Positions 17,016 through 25,916 of a stretch of DNA of 64,000 bases are shown here, piece after piece. Below the pieces are notes generated by a model, which saw nothing but the letters and a program-made list of their open reading frames with translations, searched no databases and was not told where the DNA came from. The position numbers and the translations under genes are program-made. Numbering within the stretch: the stretch's first letter is position 1; each line of letters begins with the position of its first letter. Origin of the DNA: JAGTVB01 sp049282355 (lineage in GTDB: Bacteria > Pseudomonadota > Gammaproteobacteria > HK1); the NCBI GenBank assembly GCA_049282355.1, contig JBAPTW010000152.1, positions 1 through 64,000 of the forward strand, in the 5' to 3' direction.

Positions 17016-17693
17016 TTAGTGGGTCGTCACCAGCTTGGAGAAACGCACCCGGAGAATTTCTTGGGTGGATGTCAACCCTTCCGCATCTTTTCGGACAAGC
17101 ATTAACTGCTGCGCATCTTCGACGCCGGCCGGAATCACCATTCTCCCACCCGCACTCAGCTGATGGAGCAGAGCCGTTGGAATTAGCTCTGGTGCGGCCG
17201 TCACAATCACTTTGTCGAAAGGTGCTTGGGCAGCCCAGCCGTGCGAACCGTCGCCGATCCTGTGCTCGACATTCGTACAACCCTGCTTGAGCAGGCGCGA
17301 TGCCGCCTCGCGCGCCAGCTCTCCAATAATATCAACCGTGTAGACAGTTTTCGCCAGCTTAGACAAGATGGCTGCCTGATAACCAAGTCCGGTCCCAATC
17401 TCCAGAACGCGATCGTCCGGGTTTAGCTCCAAAAGATCCGTCATCAAAGCGACGATGAAGGGCTGCGATATGGTCTTTCCAAAGCCAATAGGCAGAGGAT
17501 TGTCCATGTAAGCAAAGGCACGCAATTCCTCAGGAACAAACTCGTGCCGCGGCACGGTTCCCATAACCGCCATGACCCGATCGGCCAGCTCCGTTTTGCC
17601 GATCTCAGCACTTACGAGACTGGCGTGGAATGCAATCTGCTCCACCATAGCCTGACGCAGCGCGCTGAAATGCACATCCTGTGAATCGATCAT
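17016..17693 (-). CDS. pcm: protein-L-isoaspartate O-methyltransferase
   Basis: 225 residues, normal length. It repairs isoaspartyl damage in proteins using SAM. The motifs are clear: VPRHEFVPEELRAFAYMDNP near residues 48-67, GFGKTISQPFIVALM (about 70-84), the SAM loop VLEIGTGLGYQAAIL (95-109), and ITAAPELIP-like IVTAAPELIP later. In many gammaproteobacteria pcm sits with surE and rpoS; here it is alone. Its TAA stop overlaps the flanking triplet of a short repeat. Confidence 0.95.
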   Translation of the reverse strand: MIDSQDVHFSALRQAMVEQIAFHASLVSAEIGKTELADRVMAVMGTVPRHEFVPEELRAFAYMDNPLPIGFGKTISQPFIVALMTDLLELNPDDRVLEIGTGLGYQAAILSKLAKTVYTVDIIGELAREAASRLLKQGCTNVEHRIGDGSHGWAAQAPFDKVIVTAAPELIPTALLHQLSAGGRMVIPAGVEDAQQLMLVRKDAEGLTSTQEILRVRFSKLVTTH

Positions 17694-17942
17694 GGCAGAC
17701 CGGTTACTGGGTGAGTAGCCAACATGACATCATCAGAAGTAAAGAACTCTTCCCTCAGTAGTTAATCACATTTTTGTTGAGAGGGCGAGCCTCCCTAAGC
17801 CACCAGCCGGACAATCGAAACGGCGATTACGCTCGAGGATACTCTTAGGAAAACACCAGGAAAGAGAAGATGTGCAGCAGCGCGAGTTTTGGCGCGAGCT
17901 ACAAGGAAAGTGGGACCGAGGGAAACCGCCGTTGATGGCTTA
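17694..17942. other. intergenic stretch upstream of pcm, no gene seen
   Basis: Part of a 1.2 kb non-coding block (17694-18887). Frames here lack start signals and look like chance. The block also holds a 214-bp repeat and a hairpin array. Confidence 0.4.
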
Positions 17943-18156
17943 GAAACTGTTGAAAAACCGTCACAAGCGCCGGCAGAGCAGGACGTACGGCGGCGAAACA
18001 AAATCATCAGGAACGATTTCGGACAGTGACACGAGGCCCGAAGGGGCAAGTCCCAGAAATAGGGCGAGTAACCCAGACTGAGCCTGAGAGTATCAGGATT
18101 CCGAGCCGCCTCGCAATGCCGCTAGGGCACAAGCGCAGTCGTTCTTAAGCCAGCTC
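17943..18156 (+). mobile_element. MITE, long form (214 bp), TTA duplication
   Basis: It begins GAAACTGTTGAAAAACCGTC and ends GTCGTTCTTAAGCCAGCTC, imperfect terminal inverted repeats, with TTA on both sides (17940-17942 and 18157-18159). The interior contains ATCATCAGGAACGATTTCGG, shared with the other 214-bp copy at 36708-36921 and absent from the 140-bp forms. There is no coding capacity, so it would be moved by a transposase elsewhere. Confidence 0.8.
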
Positions 18157-18528
18157 TTAAATGGATACTAGCCGACAGAGGAGATTAGAATCGTAGGATC
18201 GCCGTGATGACCAGCAGGGAAATTAAGGACATCACTATTAGAGTCGCCACACCCGTCCCCTCAGTTCAGAAAAATCACATCCCTTGAATGCTCTGACCTC
18301 AACCCCCAGCGCATCATCCCCAATGCACAGCGTTCAGGCCAGGCTCCTTACTGAGGCATCGGCAAAATCACACGAAAGTTTAAACAAAAGCGGTCGCCGA
18401 TAGGGCTTTCTCCGGACAGCATTGCCCTAACCGGGGTTGACCAACCTCTTTTCGCAGGCGCTTCAGAGGGTGTTTTACTGAGAACATCGTAAGTAATGCC
18501 ACGTGGTCCGCAATGGGCTCGTGGGGAC

Positions 18529-18675
18529 CGGGTGCCGCCAGGGCGGCGGCACCCGAGCTTACAGGGGTAAGACCGATCGAGCAGAAGTGCCGGTGACACT
18601 TCTGCCGGTCGCACGGGCTCGCCCCGGATGGCGAGCCCTGGGCCTGCGAGCGAAGCAGGATTGCGTCGCGATGCA
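18529..18675 (+). other. array of five consecutive stem-loops, possible structured RNA
   Basis: Five inverted repeats follow each other. 18529-18555: CGGGTGCCGCC/GGCGGCACCCG, 11 bp. 18581-18605: GCAGAAGTG/CACTTCTGC, 9 bp. 18615-18638: GGGCTCGCC/GGCGAGCCC, 9 bp. 18643-18659: CCTGC/GCAGG. 18662-18675: TGCGT/ATGCA with one G-U pair. The stems are perfect or nearly so with 4-7 nt loops, and lie in a long non-coding stretch. The sense strand is not known. It could be a structured RNA, a composite REP-type repeat, or a protein-binding array. No poly-U tract follows, so it is not a standard terminator. Confidence 0.55.
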
Positions 18676-18887
18676 GGTATTCACGGCGTGTCCCCACAAA
18701 GCCTATCCGGGACCACTCCCCTCAAGGATGATTCTACTAACGACGGTGTTAGCAATCCCGGCAAGCGCAACAGATTTTAAAATCTCCTCTCACGCCCGGT
18801 CGCGCATTGGCGCCGGACTTTACACACGACGTCTCTCCAGCGCATTGCAGCAAGCCGGATTTATAGAACGGTGGAAATGCAGTATCC

Positions 18888-19547
18888 CTAGCTGAGGGGA
18901 GATAGCGTTAACTCGACGCGCCGGTTGCGCTGTCTCCCGTCAAACGTATCGTTGCTCGCAATGGGATCCAACTCACCGCGACCAGCGCTCTGGATCCGAG
19001 AAGATGCTAAGCCCTGAGCCATGAAGTATTGGCTTACGCTCGCAGCACGTTGCTCGGAAAGCCGCCTGTTGTAATCTTCACTGCCGGTGCTGTCGGTATG
19101 GCCCGTCACCTGGACGACAGTCTTGTCGTATTCCTTGAGAACTAACGTCACCGAGTTGAGCACATCGAAAAAGTTTGGATTGATTTCCGCTCGGTTTGTG
19201 GCGAAAGTAATCTGCCCTGGCATATTGAGTACTACTCGATCTCCCACCCTAGAGACACTGACGCCAGTTCCCTCTAACCGCTGTCGTAGCTTCGCTTCCT
19301 GTACGTCCATGTAATAGCCAACGCCCGTGCCTGTTAGAGCACCGGCACCTGCCCCTATCAGGGCTCGTTTGCCCCGCTTCCCGCCCGAGAGGGCACCGAC
19401 TGCAGCGCCCGCCGCCGCACCGACTGCAGCACCCGTCGCGGCCTTGCTTACCTGTTGCTCCTGAGTATAGGGATTCGTCGTACATGCAGTAATAAGCGCA
19501 ATCACGCTAACTGCGGTCAGCATACGAACACATGGGGCCGAATGCAT
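18888..19547 (-). CDS. OmpA-family lipoprotein with glycine-zipper segment
   Basis: 219 residues. The lipobox LITACTTN places the lipidated Cys at residue 22. Next comes a Gly/Ala-rich zipper (AAVGAAAGAAVGALSGG ... AGAGALTGTGVGYYMD, about 37-80), as in YiaD-type proteins. The C-terminal OmpA domain has the peptidoglycan-binding signature TGHTDSTGSEDYNRRLSEQRA (about 150-170) and GRGELDPIASNDT. It probably anchors the outer membrane to peptidoglycan. It is alone, with non-coding DNA on the downstream side. Confidence 0.9.
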   Translation of the reverse strand: MHSAPCVRMLTAVSVIALITACTTNPYTQEQQVSKAATGAAVGAAAGAAVGALSGGKRGKRALIGAGAGALTGTGVGYYMDVQEAKLRQRLEGTGVSVSRVGDRVVLNMPGQITFATNRAEINPNFFDVLNSVTLVLKEYDKTVVQVTGHTDSTGSEDYNRRLSEQRAASVSQYFMAQGLASSRIQSAGRGELDPIASNDTFDGRQRNRRVELTLSPLS

Positions 19548-19671
19548 ACCAGTGTCTCCTGAAACGGTGGGTATATATAAATAAGCAACGGGATTGCTCG
19601 AAGCCTCTCCCGCGAGCCCGTCGGCTGTCGAGTCGCATCAGGCTGCTGTTCGGCAATGAGGCCGATTTCTT

Positions 19672-19723
19672 GAGCCGCCGCCCACATCGCCATGCCAAGC
19701 ACAGTGGGTTCTTAAACAGCTTC
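19672..19723 (+). repeat. MITE right-end fragment
   Basis: TGAGCCGCCGCCCACATCGCC...CCAAGCACAGTGGGTTC ending TTAAACAGCTTC, followed by TCA, matches the right half of the family. No left end is nearby. Confidence 0.6.
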
Positions 19724-19750
19724 TCAAGATCAGGAATGACAGAAAAACGA

Positions 19751-21148
19751 CTACTCCGCCGATAGCGCTTGACGGGGCCGAGGAACCGTGAGCATTAAGA
19801 CAAAGCCAGTGGCCAGCAACACAATGATGGGGCTCATGCCAATGCGCTGACTTCCCGTGAGGTGCGTCAACCATCCTACCGTTAGCGGCCCAAGAAAGGA
19901 GGTCGCCTTTCCGGATAAGGCATACAAACCAAACATTTCAGCGCGCAAGGCTTGGGGCGCAGCACGCGCAAGGTAGGAGCGACTTGCCGCCTGCACCGGT
20001 CCAATAAAAACCCCGATGATAATTCCCAGTAGCCAGAAAGCGGATTCCGAGTCAACCAACAGGATGAGGATGCCGGGGACAATAAGCCCGACGAGCGATA
20101 GCATGATGGTGGCTTTGGCACCGATCCAGTCGTCCACCCAGGCGAACGCCACCGCCCCCAGGCCAGCTGACACATTGAGCGCGATCCCGAACTTCAAGAC
20201 ATTCGCCTGGGACATGTCGAAGGTTCCCGCTGCATAGACACCCCCAAACATGAAAAGCGTGAGCAGCCCATCGGTGTAGAGCATCCGTGCGATCAGGAAG
20301 TGGATGATATGTCGGTAGCGTCGAGCCTGGCGAACGGAGCTCAGGAGTTGTCGAAAGCCGTCCAAAACGGCTTGCGAAAGCGCTTTACCGGTACTTGGTG
20401 TATCCGGAGTTAGAAGGAACAACGGCACCGAAAATACCAATACCCACGCCGCGGTCAAAAGGAATGTTGCCCGCACATCTTCCGAAGCGCCGCGATCAAA
20501 AGTAAACCACGGATTCTCGGCCTCTATGAAGCCCAGCAGGGCCACCACGAGGCACGCCAAACCGCCCGCATAGCCCAATCCCCACCCCCATCCGGACCAT
20601 CGGCCAATACGTTCGGTGGAGGCAATATCGGGAAGCATAGCGTTATAGAAAACGCTGGCAAACTCAGCCCCGAACGTACCCACCGCAACCACGATAAGCG
20701 CCAGCAAAACAGAGTCGGGCGATGGTGCGACAAACCAAAGGCCGGCCGTCGCAATCACGCAAAGCAAGGTAAATACCGCGATCCAAGGCTTGCGACGACC
20801 GCCTTGATCAGCCATGGCGCCAAGGACCGGTCCACCGAGAGCAATGACGAATCCCGTAGCCGCCGTCATATAGCCCCACAGAGCGGTGCCCACCGTCTCG
20901 TTTTCGGCCACCACACGAACGAAGTAGGTGGCGAAAACGAAGGTTTGAATCAGGGTGAAAAACGCGCTGTTGGCCCAATCATACAAGGCCCAGGCGATTA
21001 GTCCGGAACGTTTTTTGGGATCCGAACGCGCTGTCAGGCGACCCGTGCTTGTTGCCTGCTTAGAAGGGCTCATTTGGCTGGCGCGCTCAGCCACATAACC
21101 GCCACCAGGGTCTCTGGGTAAACCCTCCAGCGCTGATTGGTGCTGCAA
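19751..21148 (-). CDS. MFS transporter, UMF1/Atg22-like
   Basis: 465 residues with about twelve hydrophobic segments. The N-terminal ALYDWANSAFFTLIQTFVFA and the following ATYF are the hallmark of the UMF1 family (PF11700), whose best known relative, Atg22, exports amino acids from the yeast vacuole. The MFS-type loop GAMADQGGRRKPWI is present after helix 2. The substrate in bacteria is not known. The start is uncertain: an internal Met at codon 26 (MSPSKQ, 21073) would remove a charged 25-residue leader. It is 17 bp from the end of degQ, so the two are probably one transcript. Confidence 0.9.
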   Translation of the reverse strand: MQHQSALEGLPRDPGGGYVAERASQMSPSKQATSTGRLTARSDPKKRSGLIAWALYDWANSAFFTLIQTFVFATYFVRVVAENETVGTALWGYMTAATGFVIALGGPVLGAMADQGGRRKPWIAVFTLLCVIATAGLWFVAPSPDSVLLALIVVAVGTFGAEFASVFYNAMLPDIASTERIGRWSGWGWGLGYAGGLACLVVALLGFIEAENPWFTFDRGASEDVRATFLLTAAWVLVFSVPLFLLTPDTPSTGKALSQAVLDGFRQLLSSVRQARRYRHIIHFLIARMLYTDGLLTLFMFGGVYAAGTFDMSQANVLKFGIALNVSAGLGAVAFAWVDDWIGAKATIMLSLVGLIVPGILILLVDSESAFWLLGIIIGVFIGPVQAASRSYLARAAPQALRAEMFGLYALSGKATSFLGPLTVGWLTHLTGSQRIGMSPIIVLLATGFVLMLTVPRPRQALSAE

Positions 21149-21165
21149 AAGCGCCGCAAGTTAGT

Positions 21166-22575
21166 TTACCGAATGACCAGAAATAAAGCCGTATCACCAC
21201 GAACGATGTTCAGCAAGAGCCGGTTGGGGAAGTGCGCAACGGCCGGAGAAACGTCGGCGATTGAACTTACCTTTTGGCGGTTAATCGCGACAATCACGTC
21301 CCCCTGCCGCAATCCAGCCACCCAGGCGGGACTGCCCTGTTCAACTTGCTCGACCGCTATCCCTTCCATGCGCCCAGCCAAAGAATGACCCGGGTGAATA
21401 GGACCGAATATCGCCCCCATTAACTGCCCGCTCACCTTTCCGGCGTCCAGCCTATGTCGCTCAGGCTCGACTAAGACTGTCCGAACACTCCGGCGGCGGC
21501 CGTTATGTACAGTGTCCAATGTAAGCTCGGTGCCCACACGCAATATCCCAATGGCATTGCGAAGCGCGCTGGCGTTGCGAATCGGCCGCCCGTTCAGCGC
21601 TGTCACAACGTCACCAGCCCGCAGCCCGGCAGCGGCAGCCGGCGAGCCGGGCTCCACGCGTGCCACCACCGCCCCTGCGGATAACTTAAGGCCGAAGGCC
21701 TGAGCGAGCTCCGGGGAAAGGTCTTGAAGTTCCACGCCGAGCTGGCCACGTCGCACTTCTCCGTATTCGATGAGTTGGGTCATAATCGCTTGGGTCATGT
21801 TGCTAGGAATGGCAAAGCCTATGCCGATATTGCCACCGGACCCACCAACGATCGCCGTATTGACACCGACCAATTCGCCTCGAAGATTAACCAGCGGACC
21901 ACCGGAGTTGCCCAAATTTATCGAGGCGTCCGTCTGAATAAAATCTTCATATCTTTCTATCCCTAGCCCGCTTCGACCAAGTGCGCTCACGATCCCTGAG
22001 GTCACGGTTTGTCCCAGACCAAAGGGATTGCCGATGGCCACGACAAAGTCACCGACCCGCAACTGACTGGAGTCTCCAAGTGGCACTGCAGTGAGACGCT
22101 CCGGTCTTATCTTGAGCACGGCGAGATCCACCTCGGAGTCCGCGCCGACGAGGTCGGCGCTAAAGCGACGACCATCGTTCAGAGTGACCAAAATCTCCTC
22201 TGCCTCCTGAATGACATGATAATTCGTGACCACATAGCCTGCCTTGGCGTCCACGATCACGCCGGAGCCCATACTTTGGGTTTCTCGCTGTTGAGGAATT
22301 CCCTCGAACTCAAAAAAGCGGCGGAAAAACGGATCGCTAAGCAGGGGATTTTGCTGCACTCGAATTCGAGCGCGGGTCGCAATATTCACCACTCCCGGCA
22401 CAACACCTTCGAGCATCGGCGCAAGCGTAACGTCGCGGCCCGCAGCTGCTATCAGCGACGCGGCCCCGTGAAGCACGGGAGTCCATATCAAAAAAGAAAT
22501 AACAACGAAAGCGCTAGCCCACTGACGCTTGACGTTCGGAGGCACAGCTGTCTGAGAACACATCGTGAATAACAT
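21166..22575 (-). CDS. degQ: Do-family periplasmic serine protease (DegP/DegQ type)
   Basis: 469 residues. The N-terminal hydrophobic segment (about 18-40) serves as a signal. The trypsin-like domain has the triad His120 (TNYHV), Asp150 (SEVDLAVLK) and Ser224 (GNSGGPLVN). Two PDZ domains follow (about 270-355 and 395-465), the layout of DegP/DegQ rather than DegS. The region before the catalytic His lacks the long Q-linker LA loop of DegP, so DegQ-like is the better label. It acts on misfolded envelope proteins. It probably runs into the MFS gene 17 bp downstream. Confidence 0.93.
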   Translation of the reverse strand: MLFTMCSQTAVPPNVKRQWASAFVVISFLIWTPVLHGAASLIAAAGRDVTLAPMLEGVVPGVVNIATRARIRVQQNPLLSDPFFRRFFEFEGIPQQRETQSMGSGVIVDAKAGYVVTNYHVIQEAEEILVTLNDGRRFSADLVGADSEVDLAVLKIRPERLTAVPLGDSSQLRVGDFVVAIGNPFGLGQTVTSGIVSALGRSGLGIERYEDFIQTDASINLGNSGGPLVNLRGELVGVNTAIVGGSGGNIGIGFAIPSNMTQAIMTQLIEYGEVRRGQLGVELQDLSPELAQAFGLKLSAGAVVARVEPGSPAAAAGLRAGDVVTALNGRPIRNASALRNAIGILRVGTELTLDTVHNGRRRSVRTVLVEPERHRLDAGKVSGQLMGAIFGPIHPGHSLAGRMEGIAVEQVEQGSPAWVAGLRQGDVIVAINRQKVSSIADVSPAVAHFPNRLLLNIVRGDTALFLVIR

Positions 22576-23151
22576 CTACCTTGAGAAGCTGTCTTAAAAT
22601 CACAAGCGCCGGAGTCGCAAGGCGTGCGCTGACCAACAATTGGCCGATGCAGCTATTTCACCAGGCACAACAGCCATCGCCTTCGCCGCACCATCGCTCC
22701 TCGCAAGCACTTTAGACATTGGTGTCCTTAGCGCGCGTGATGTAGCCCTGCCCTTGCCGCCCTCAGCACGGTGCGCCGAAATAGCCCTCCAGTAAAGGTG
22801 GCGCTAGATTACCACGGACGGCAACATCAGCTTACACGAAAACCTGTCGTCAAAGAGCTATCCATAGTCATAATTGTTTAATGTCATCCTCTTCGCGTCA
22901 GCCCGTTTCGTCCTGAACCTGGACTTGCCAGCCATGCGATCGCCAGCGGCGAAATCCTGCGCCATTGCCCGGCCGTTTGATCTTTTCAAAACCGCCTATT
23001 ATCAAATCGCTTATAGTTTGGGTGCGGTGCTAACGTCATTCATTTAGCGACTCTGGAATCTGCACTTTTCGACGTAAACCGATATCATTTCCGACTGTCT
23101 TGTAATATCATCATCACACTAATATTGGTTGTTAACCGCATCAGGCACTAA
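22576..23151. other. non-coding stretch with a truncated MITE left end
   Basis: At 22585-22632, after TGA, GAAGCTGTCTTAAAATCACA then AGCGCCGGAGTCGCAAGGCG is a MITE left end. From there to 23148 no supportable gene or RNA was seen; the last 250 bp are comparatively AT-rich. Confidence 0.5.
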
Positions 23152-23291
23152 GAAGCTGTTTAAGGAATATCGCAAGCGCCGGGGTCGCAAAGCTCACGAT
23201 GGCAAGCCGACCGAAGTGTACAGGAAGTGCCGGGCATGGGTTGCGCCGCGCGGCACCATTATGACAACAGAGATGATTTTTAAACAGCTTC
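23152..23291 (+). mobile_element. MITE, 140-bp copy, TAA duplication
   Basis: It begins GAAGCTGTTTAAGGAATATC and ends GATTTTTAAACAGCTTC, with TAA directly on both sides (23149-23151, 23292-23294). The interior (AAGCGCCGGGGTCGCAAAGC) is the family core. A 61-codon frame across it is repeat sequence, not a gene. Confidence 0.85.
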
Positions 23292-23373
23292 TAAGATTGC
23301 CGCAACAGCCTTAAAGATAGGTTGCGGTAGCCAATCAGAATCCAAGCAAACGCGCAGAAGGAGGCTGAGAGCT

Positions 23374-23724
23374 ATGTTATCTTCCGCCAAACGCTATCAG
23401 CAAACTCATCACCGTGCTCAAGCATCTAATGCGGCGACGCGGCTGCTCGAACAGCATGCAGAAGGCCTGCAAGCGAGCGTTGATGAGAGCATGTTTTCCA
23501 TCGACACGCGCCCCGATCCCACTGGGCGAGTCATTATTATTGGACGACCGACGCGAAAGCGCGCTGAGGCGTTCCTCAATATCCCCATCTCCGATCACAC
23601 GCGCAAGCGCTTAGATGAGCAGGTCATAGGCTCTCTGGCAATGGGCACAAGCGCTCTTTTGGAGTGGGCGCTTCAAGAGTTGCAGCGTCGGGGAATCACT
23701 GTTGAAGCGCGCCTTCAGGAGTAA
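23374..23724 (+). CDS. hypothetical protein, 116 residues
   Basis: A strong AGAAGGAGG 9 nt before the ATG argues that this is a real gene. The product is soluble and has no recognised domain. The C-terminal half (SDHTRKRLDEQVIGSLAMGT then SALLEWALQELQRRG) could be a helix-turn-helix or ribbon-helix-helix-like helical bundle, but no motif is clear. The mid part contains a GRVIIIGRPTRKRAEAFLNI strand-rich block. Function unknown. Confidence 0.6.
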   Translation: MLSSAKRYQQTHHRAQASNAATRLLEQHAEGLQASVDESMFSIDTRPDPTGRVIIIGRPTRKRAEAFLNIPISDHTRKRLDEQVIGSLAMGTSALLEWALQELQRRGITVEARLQE

Positions 23725-23835
23725 AACCAACCCCAAGCCGACCCTCGCGAAAATGCTGACGTCATGCTTCGGTCGCTAAGCTGCGCCGAGGCGCTATGAC
23801 AAGCCCAGTAGTTTTTTCAAAAGCTTCGAAAGGTA

Positions 23836-24399
23836 TTACATGGGCTGGCGAATCGTGAAGGCGCCGCGCAAATCTCCCACCGAGAAGCCTGTAGCCTGGT
23901 CCTGGGGATATAAATCCTCGAGCTTTGTAGCGATAGGGGGTGCCAATTCCTTTCCGTGGCAGGTCAAGCATACTTGATCCATGGGAATGGCCTTCATGTA
24001 TCGAAAGTAGCGTTGCCCATTCACGGACACGATCTCGTGACGGTCGATCTGTTGCGGATCTTCGCCGCGTGCCACCCGTTGCTTAAATTCCTCGAGCACG
24101 CGCCGCTCCCAAGCATCTGGCGCGTTGCTCGGATTACGCAGCTTAAGGCTGGTCCGAGCAATATCCCATCCTCTGTCCTCTGAGATCGCGGCCGCGATAG
24201 CGGGTGCGGTTTCTTTACATACTTCGATAGCATGCGCTGGCCCACCAGACGCTATTGCCGTCTTGAGTGCGCTCTTAAGAGACATGGAAAACTCTTTAAT
24301 GACAGCCCGGCTGGCAGCAACCCGATCCTCGATCTCACTAGCGAATGCTGAGCTCAAAGCTAGGATACCTGCAATGCCGATAACAGTCAGCGAGCGCAT
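23836..24399 (-). CDS. DUF3365 (Tll0287-like) periplasmic haem protein
   Basis: 187 residues with a signal peptide (IGIAGILALSSAFAS). One c-type haem motif, CLTCHGKE, sits near residue 143. The preceding helical region (VCKETAPAIAAAISEDRGWD, then IARTSLKLRNPSNAPDAWE) is characteristic of DUF3365 proteins, which are periplasmic haem sensors or electron carriers, free or on sensor kinases. The C-terminal GDLRGAFTIRQPM is also typical. Free-standing here, so probably a redox or gas sensor whose partner is not visible. Confidence 0.85.
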   Translation of the reverse strand: MRSLTVIGIAGILALSSAFASEIEDRVAASRAVIKEFSMSLKSALKTAIASGGPAHAIEVCKETAPAIAAAISEDRGWDIARTSLKLRNPSNAPDAWERRVLEEFKQRVARGEDPQQIDRHEIVSVNGQRYFRYMKAIPMDQVCLTCHGKELAPPIATKLEDLYPQDQATGFSVGDLRGAFTIRQPM

Positions 24400-24515
24400 A
24401 TTGCTACTCCCAATGATTATTTACCTCACTGCCCGCCCCCCGTAAGCCGGGCTCTGCATCGCTAAAGAAAATGTTACCACAGAAGCTCTGCGGCCGGCTG
24501 TAAGCGATAAAGTGC

Positions 24516-24764
24516 CTAAGTACTCGGTCTGGGCGGGTGCTCACAGGGGGAGGCGGCACAAACCAGAGGTAGGTGATGGTGCAGCCACCGGCAAAGTCCG
24601 CACCGCATCCAGCGAGCACCACCACCGAGCATGCGGGAGAAACGTTCTGATAATTGACCATACCGGCGATCGCACTGCGGACTCGTCAGGCAGATCCCAA
24701 AATAGAAGCCGACCACGAAAGTCAGCACTCCAATACCGACAAGAGTCAGATTATCGATGACCAT
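24516..24764 (-). CDS. small membrane protein, possibly frameshifted
   Basis: 82 residues: one membrane helix (MVIDNLTLVGIGVLTFVVGF), then a short charged part, then a Cys/His/Trp-rich tail of unusual composition. In the next frame the same DNA encodes GCGADFAGGCTITYLWF, which recalls the GGCT signature of YeeE/YedE sulfur-transport proteins, so the tail may result from a frameshift. A GAGGAACAG ribosome-binding site and an AT-rich palindromic operator precede the ATG, supporting real expression. Confidence 0.4.
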   Translation of the reverse strand: MVIDNLTLVGIGVLTFVVGFYFGICLTSPQCDRRYGQLSERFSRMLGGGARWMRCGLCRWLHHHLPLVCAASPCEHPPRPST

Positions 24765-24787
24765 TCTCTGTTCCTCAATATATAAAC

Positions 24788-24801
24788 TATATTCGAATAT
24801 A
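24788..24801 (-). promoter_or_regulatory. AT-rich palindromic operator, ArsR-like
   Basis: TATATTCGAATATA is a perfect 14-bp palindrome inside an AT-rich block (24778-24815) just upstream of the small membrane protein. Palindromes of the ATTC/GAAT type are bound by ArsR/BigR-like repressors that respond to metals or sulfur species. No such regulator is encoded nearby, so this is an inference from the site alone. Confidence 0.4.
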
Positions 24802-24946
24802 CTTATATACTATTTGCGGTCATCTTGTCCAGTCGAATAGACATCGAGAGGGGCTTGTTATTCCTTTATTCGTATATCGTAGGCTAAGGACCTCAATGAG
24901 GCCGCGCCTTCAGAGCCTGCCGAAGAAACGCATCAATCCATCATAG

Positions 24947-25311
24947 TTCGAGCAGGCCCGCAGTAAAGCCCCGGCGATCATCTTTATCGACGAACTCGAC
25001 GCCCTCGGGCGGGCGCGCGGCGCCTTTCCCGCTGCCGGCGGCCACGACGAGCGAGAGCAAACGCTCAATCAGCTGCTCTCGGAACTCGACGGCTTCGACC
25101 CGTGTGAAGGGTTGTGTTGCTCGCAGCGACTAACCGGCCGGAAATTCTCGATCCCGCGCTGTTGCGTGCCGGGCGGTTCGATCGCCAGATCCTCGTTGAT
25201 CGACCGGACAAGCAAGGGCGTGTCCAAATCCTCAAGGTTCATATGAAGAAGGTCCGCCTCGGGAACAACGTCGACGCGGAAAAGATCGCGGCGCTGACAA
25301 CCGGCTTCTGG
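24947..25311 (+). pseudogene. ftsH: FtsH AAA+ domain fragment, frameshifted
   Basis: The translation gives FEQARSKAPAIIFIDELDAL (Walker B region of FtsH), then EREQTLNQLLSELDGFDP. After a one-base frame change near 25100 it continues VVLLAATNRPEILDPALLRA and GRFDRQILVDRP. Only about 120 residues of the AAA domain remain: no membrane segments, no Walker A, no HEXXH protease site. The homology stops exactly where a palindromic repeat begins. Confidence 0.85.
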
Positions 25312-25378
25312 GATCAATGGATGGATCAATGGGGTCAGACTCGATTGAACTTCAATCAAGTCTGACCCCATTGATCCC
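25312..25378. repeat. near-perfect long palindrome (REP/RAYT-like)
   Basis: Arms 25323-25349 and 25351-25377 are inverted copies of 27 nt with one mismatch and a single central C. The core is GGGGTCAGACTCGATTGAA. The left flank also repeats GGATCAATGG. Similar GGGGTCAGACT palindromes are, to my knowledge, associated with REP-type elements and their tyrosine transposases, none of which is present here. It separates two gene fragments, ftsH and a zf-CHCC protein. Confidence 0.65.
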
Positions 25379-25462
25379 GAGAGGGGGCACGCACGTTGCC
25401 CTTATTGCAGTGCCGAGTTTGTGCTCGAATCCCCTGATGGAGAACAGGAGAAGGCACTGTGA
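25379..25462 (+). pseudogene. C-terminal fragment of a zinc-finger (zf-CHCC) protein
   Basis: 28 codons directly after the palindrome read ERGHARCPYCSAEFVLESPD and end at TGA 25460-25462. CPYCxxxFVL is the conserved C-terminus of the small zf-CHCC zinc-finger proteins. The first half is absent, replaced at the palindrome boundary, so this is a remnant. Confidence 0.5.
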
Positions 25463-25529
25463 AACTCAAGCTCAGCTATAACGGTATACTTACCGCTGCG
25501 CACCCTGGAGGTATGAGGGTTAGTCCATC

Positions 25530-25916
25530 ATGACCAACGAATCACTGCACGTCGTTTGTCCGCATTGCGATGCGGTAAACCGAATTCCGGCTGCTCGCCT
25601 AGGCGAAGGGGCGAAGTGCGGCAAGTGCCATCGCCCGCTGTTCAGCGGTCATCCCATTGAGCTGACCGGTGCTAACTTCCAAAAACATGTCACCCGCAGC
25701 GACATTCCGCTGCTGGTGGATTTCTGGGCGCCCTGGTGCGGGCCCTGCGAGGTGATGGCCCCGGCATTCGAACAGGCGACTCGCCAGATCCCTTGGCGTG
25801 CCCGCGGTTACGGGCATAGCGGATGCCACACAGACCCGAATCTGGGTGTGCGGGGACTGCGGCTGTCGCTTTCGACCGCACGAAACCTATTCTGGACACA
25901 GCTTGCGGCGTTGTAG
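25530..25916 (+). pseudogene. trxC: truncated thioredoxin 2 (TrxC)
   Basis: The first 86 residues are clear TrxC: an N-terminal zinc site with two CxxC pairs (CPHC at 10-13, CGKC at 30-33), then LLVDFWAPWCGPCEVMAPAF with the active-site WCGPC at 69-73. After about 25788 the sequence leaves the family; the strand with the cis-Pro needed for the thioredoxin fold is lost, and the frame ends in unrelated residues. The usual length is about 140-148. A deletion has joined its front to the rear of a cbpM-like gene. Confidence 0.75.

Noticed and set aside
18503..18895. 130-codon frame over the hairpin array
   Set aside because: Composition follows the palindromes and changes character midway; no family and no ribosome-binding site.
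23129..23314. 61-codon frame
   Set aside because: It spans a MITE copy; the translated residues are repeat sequence.
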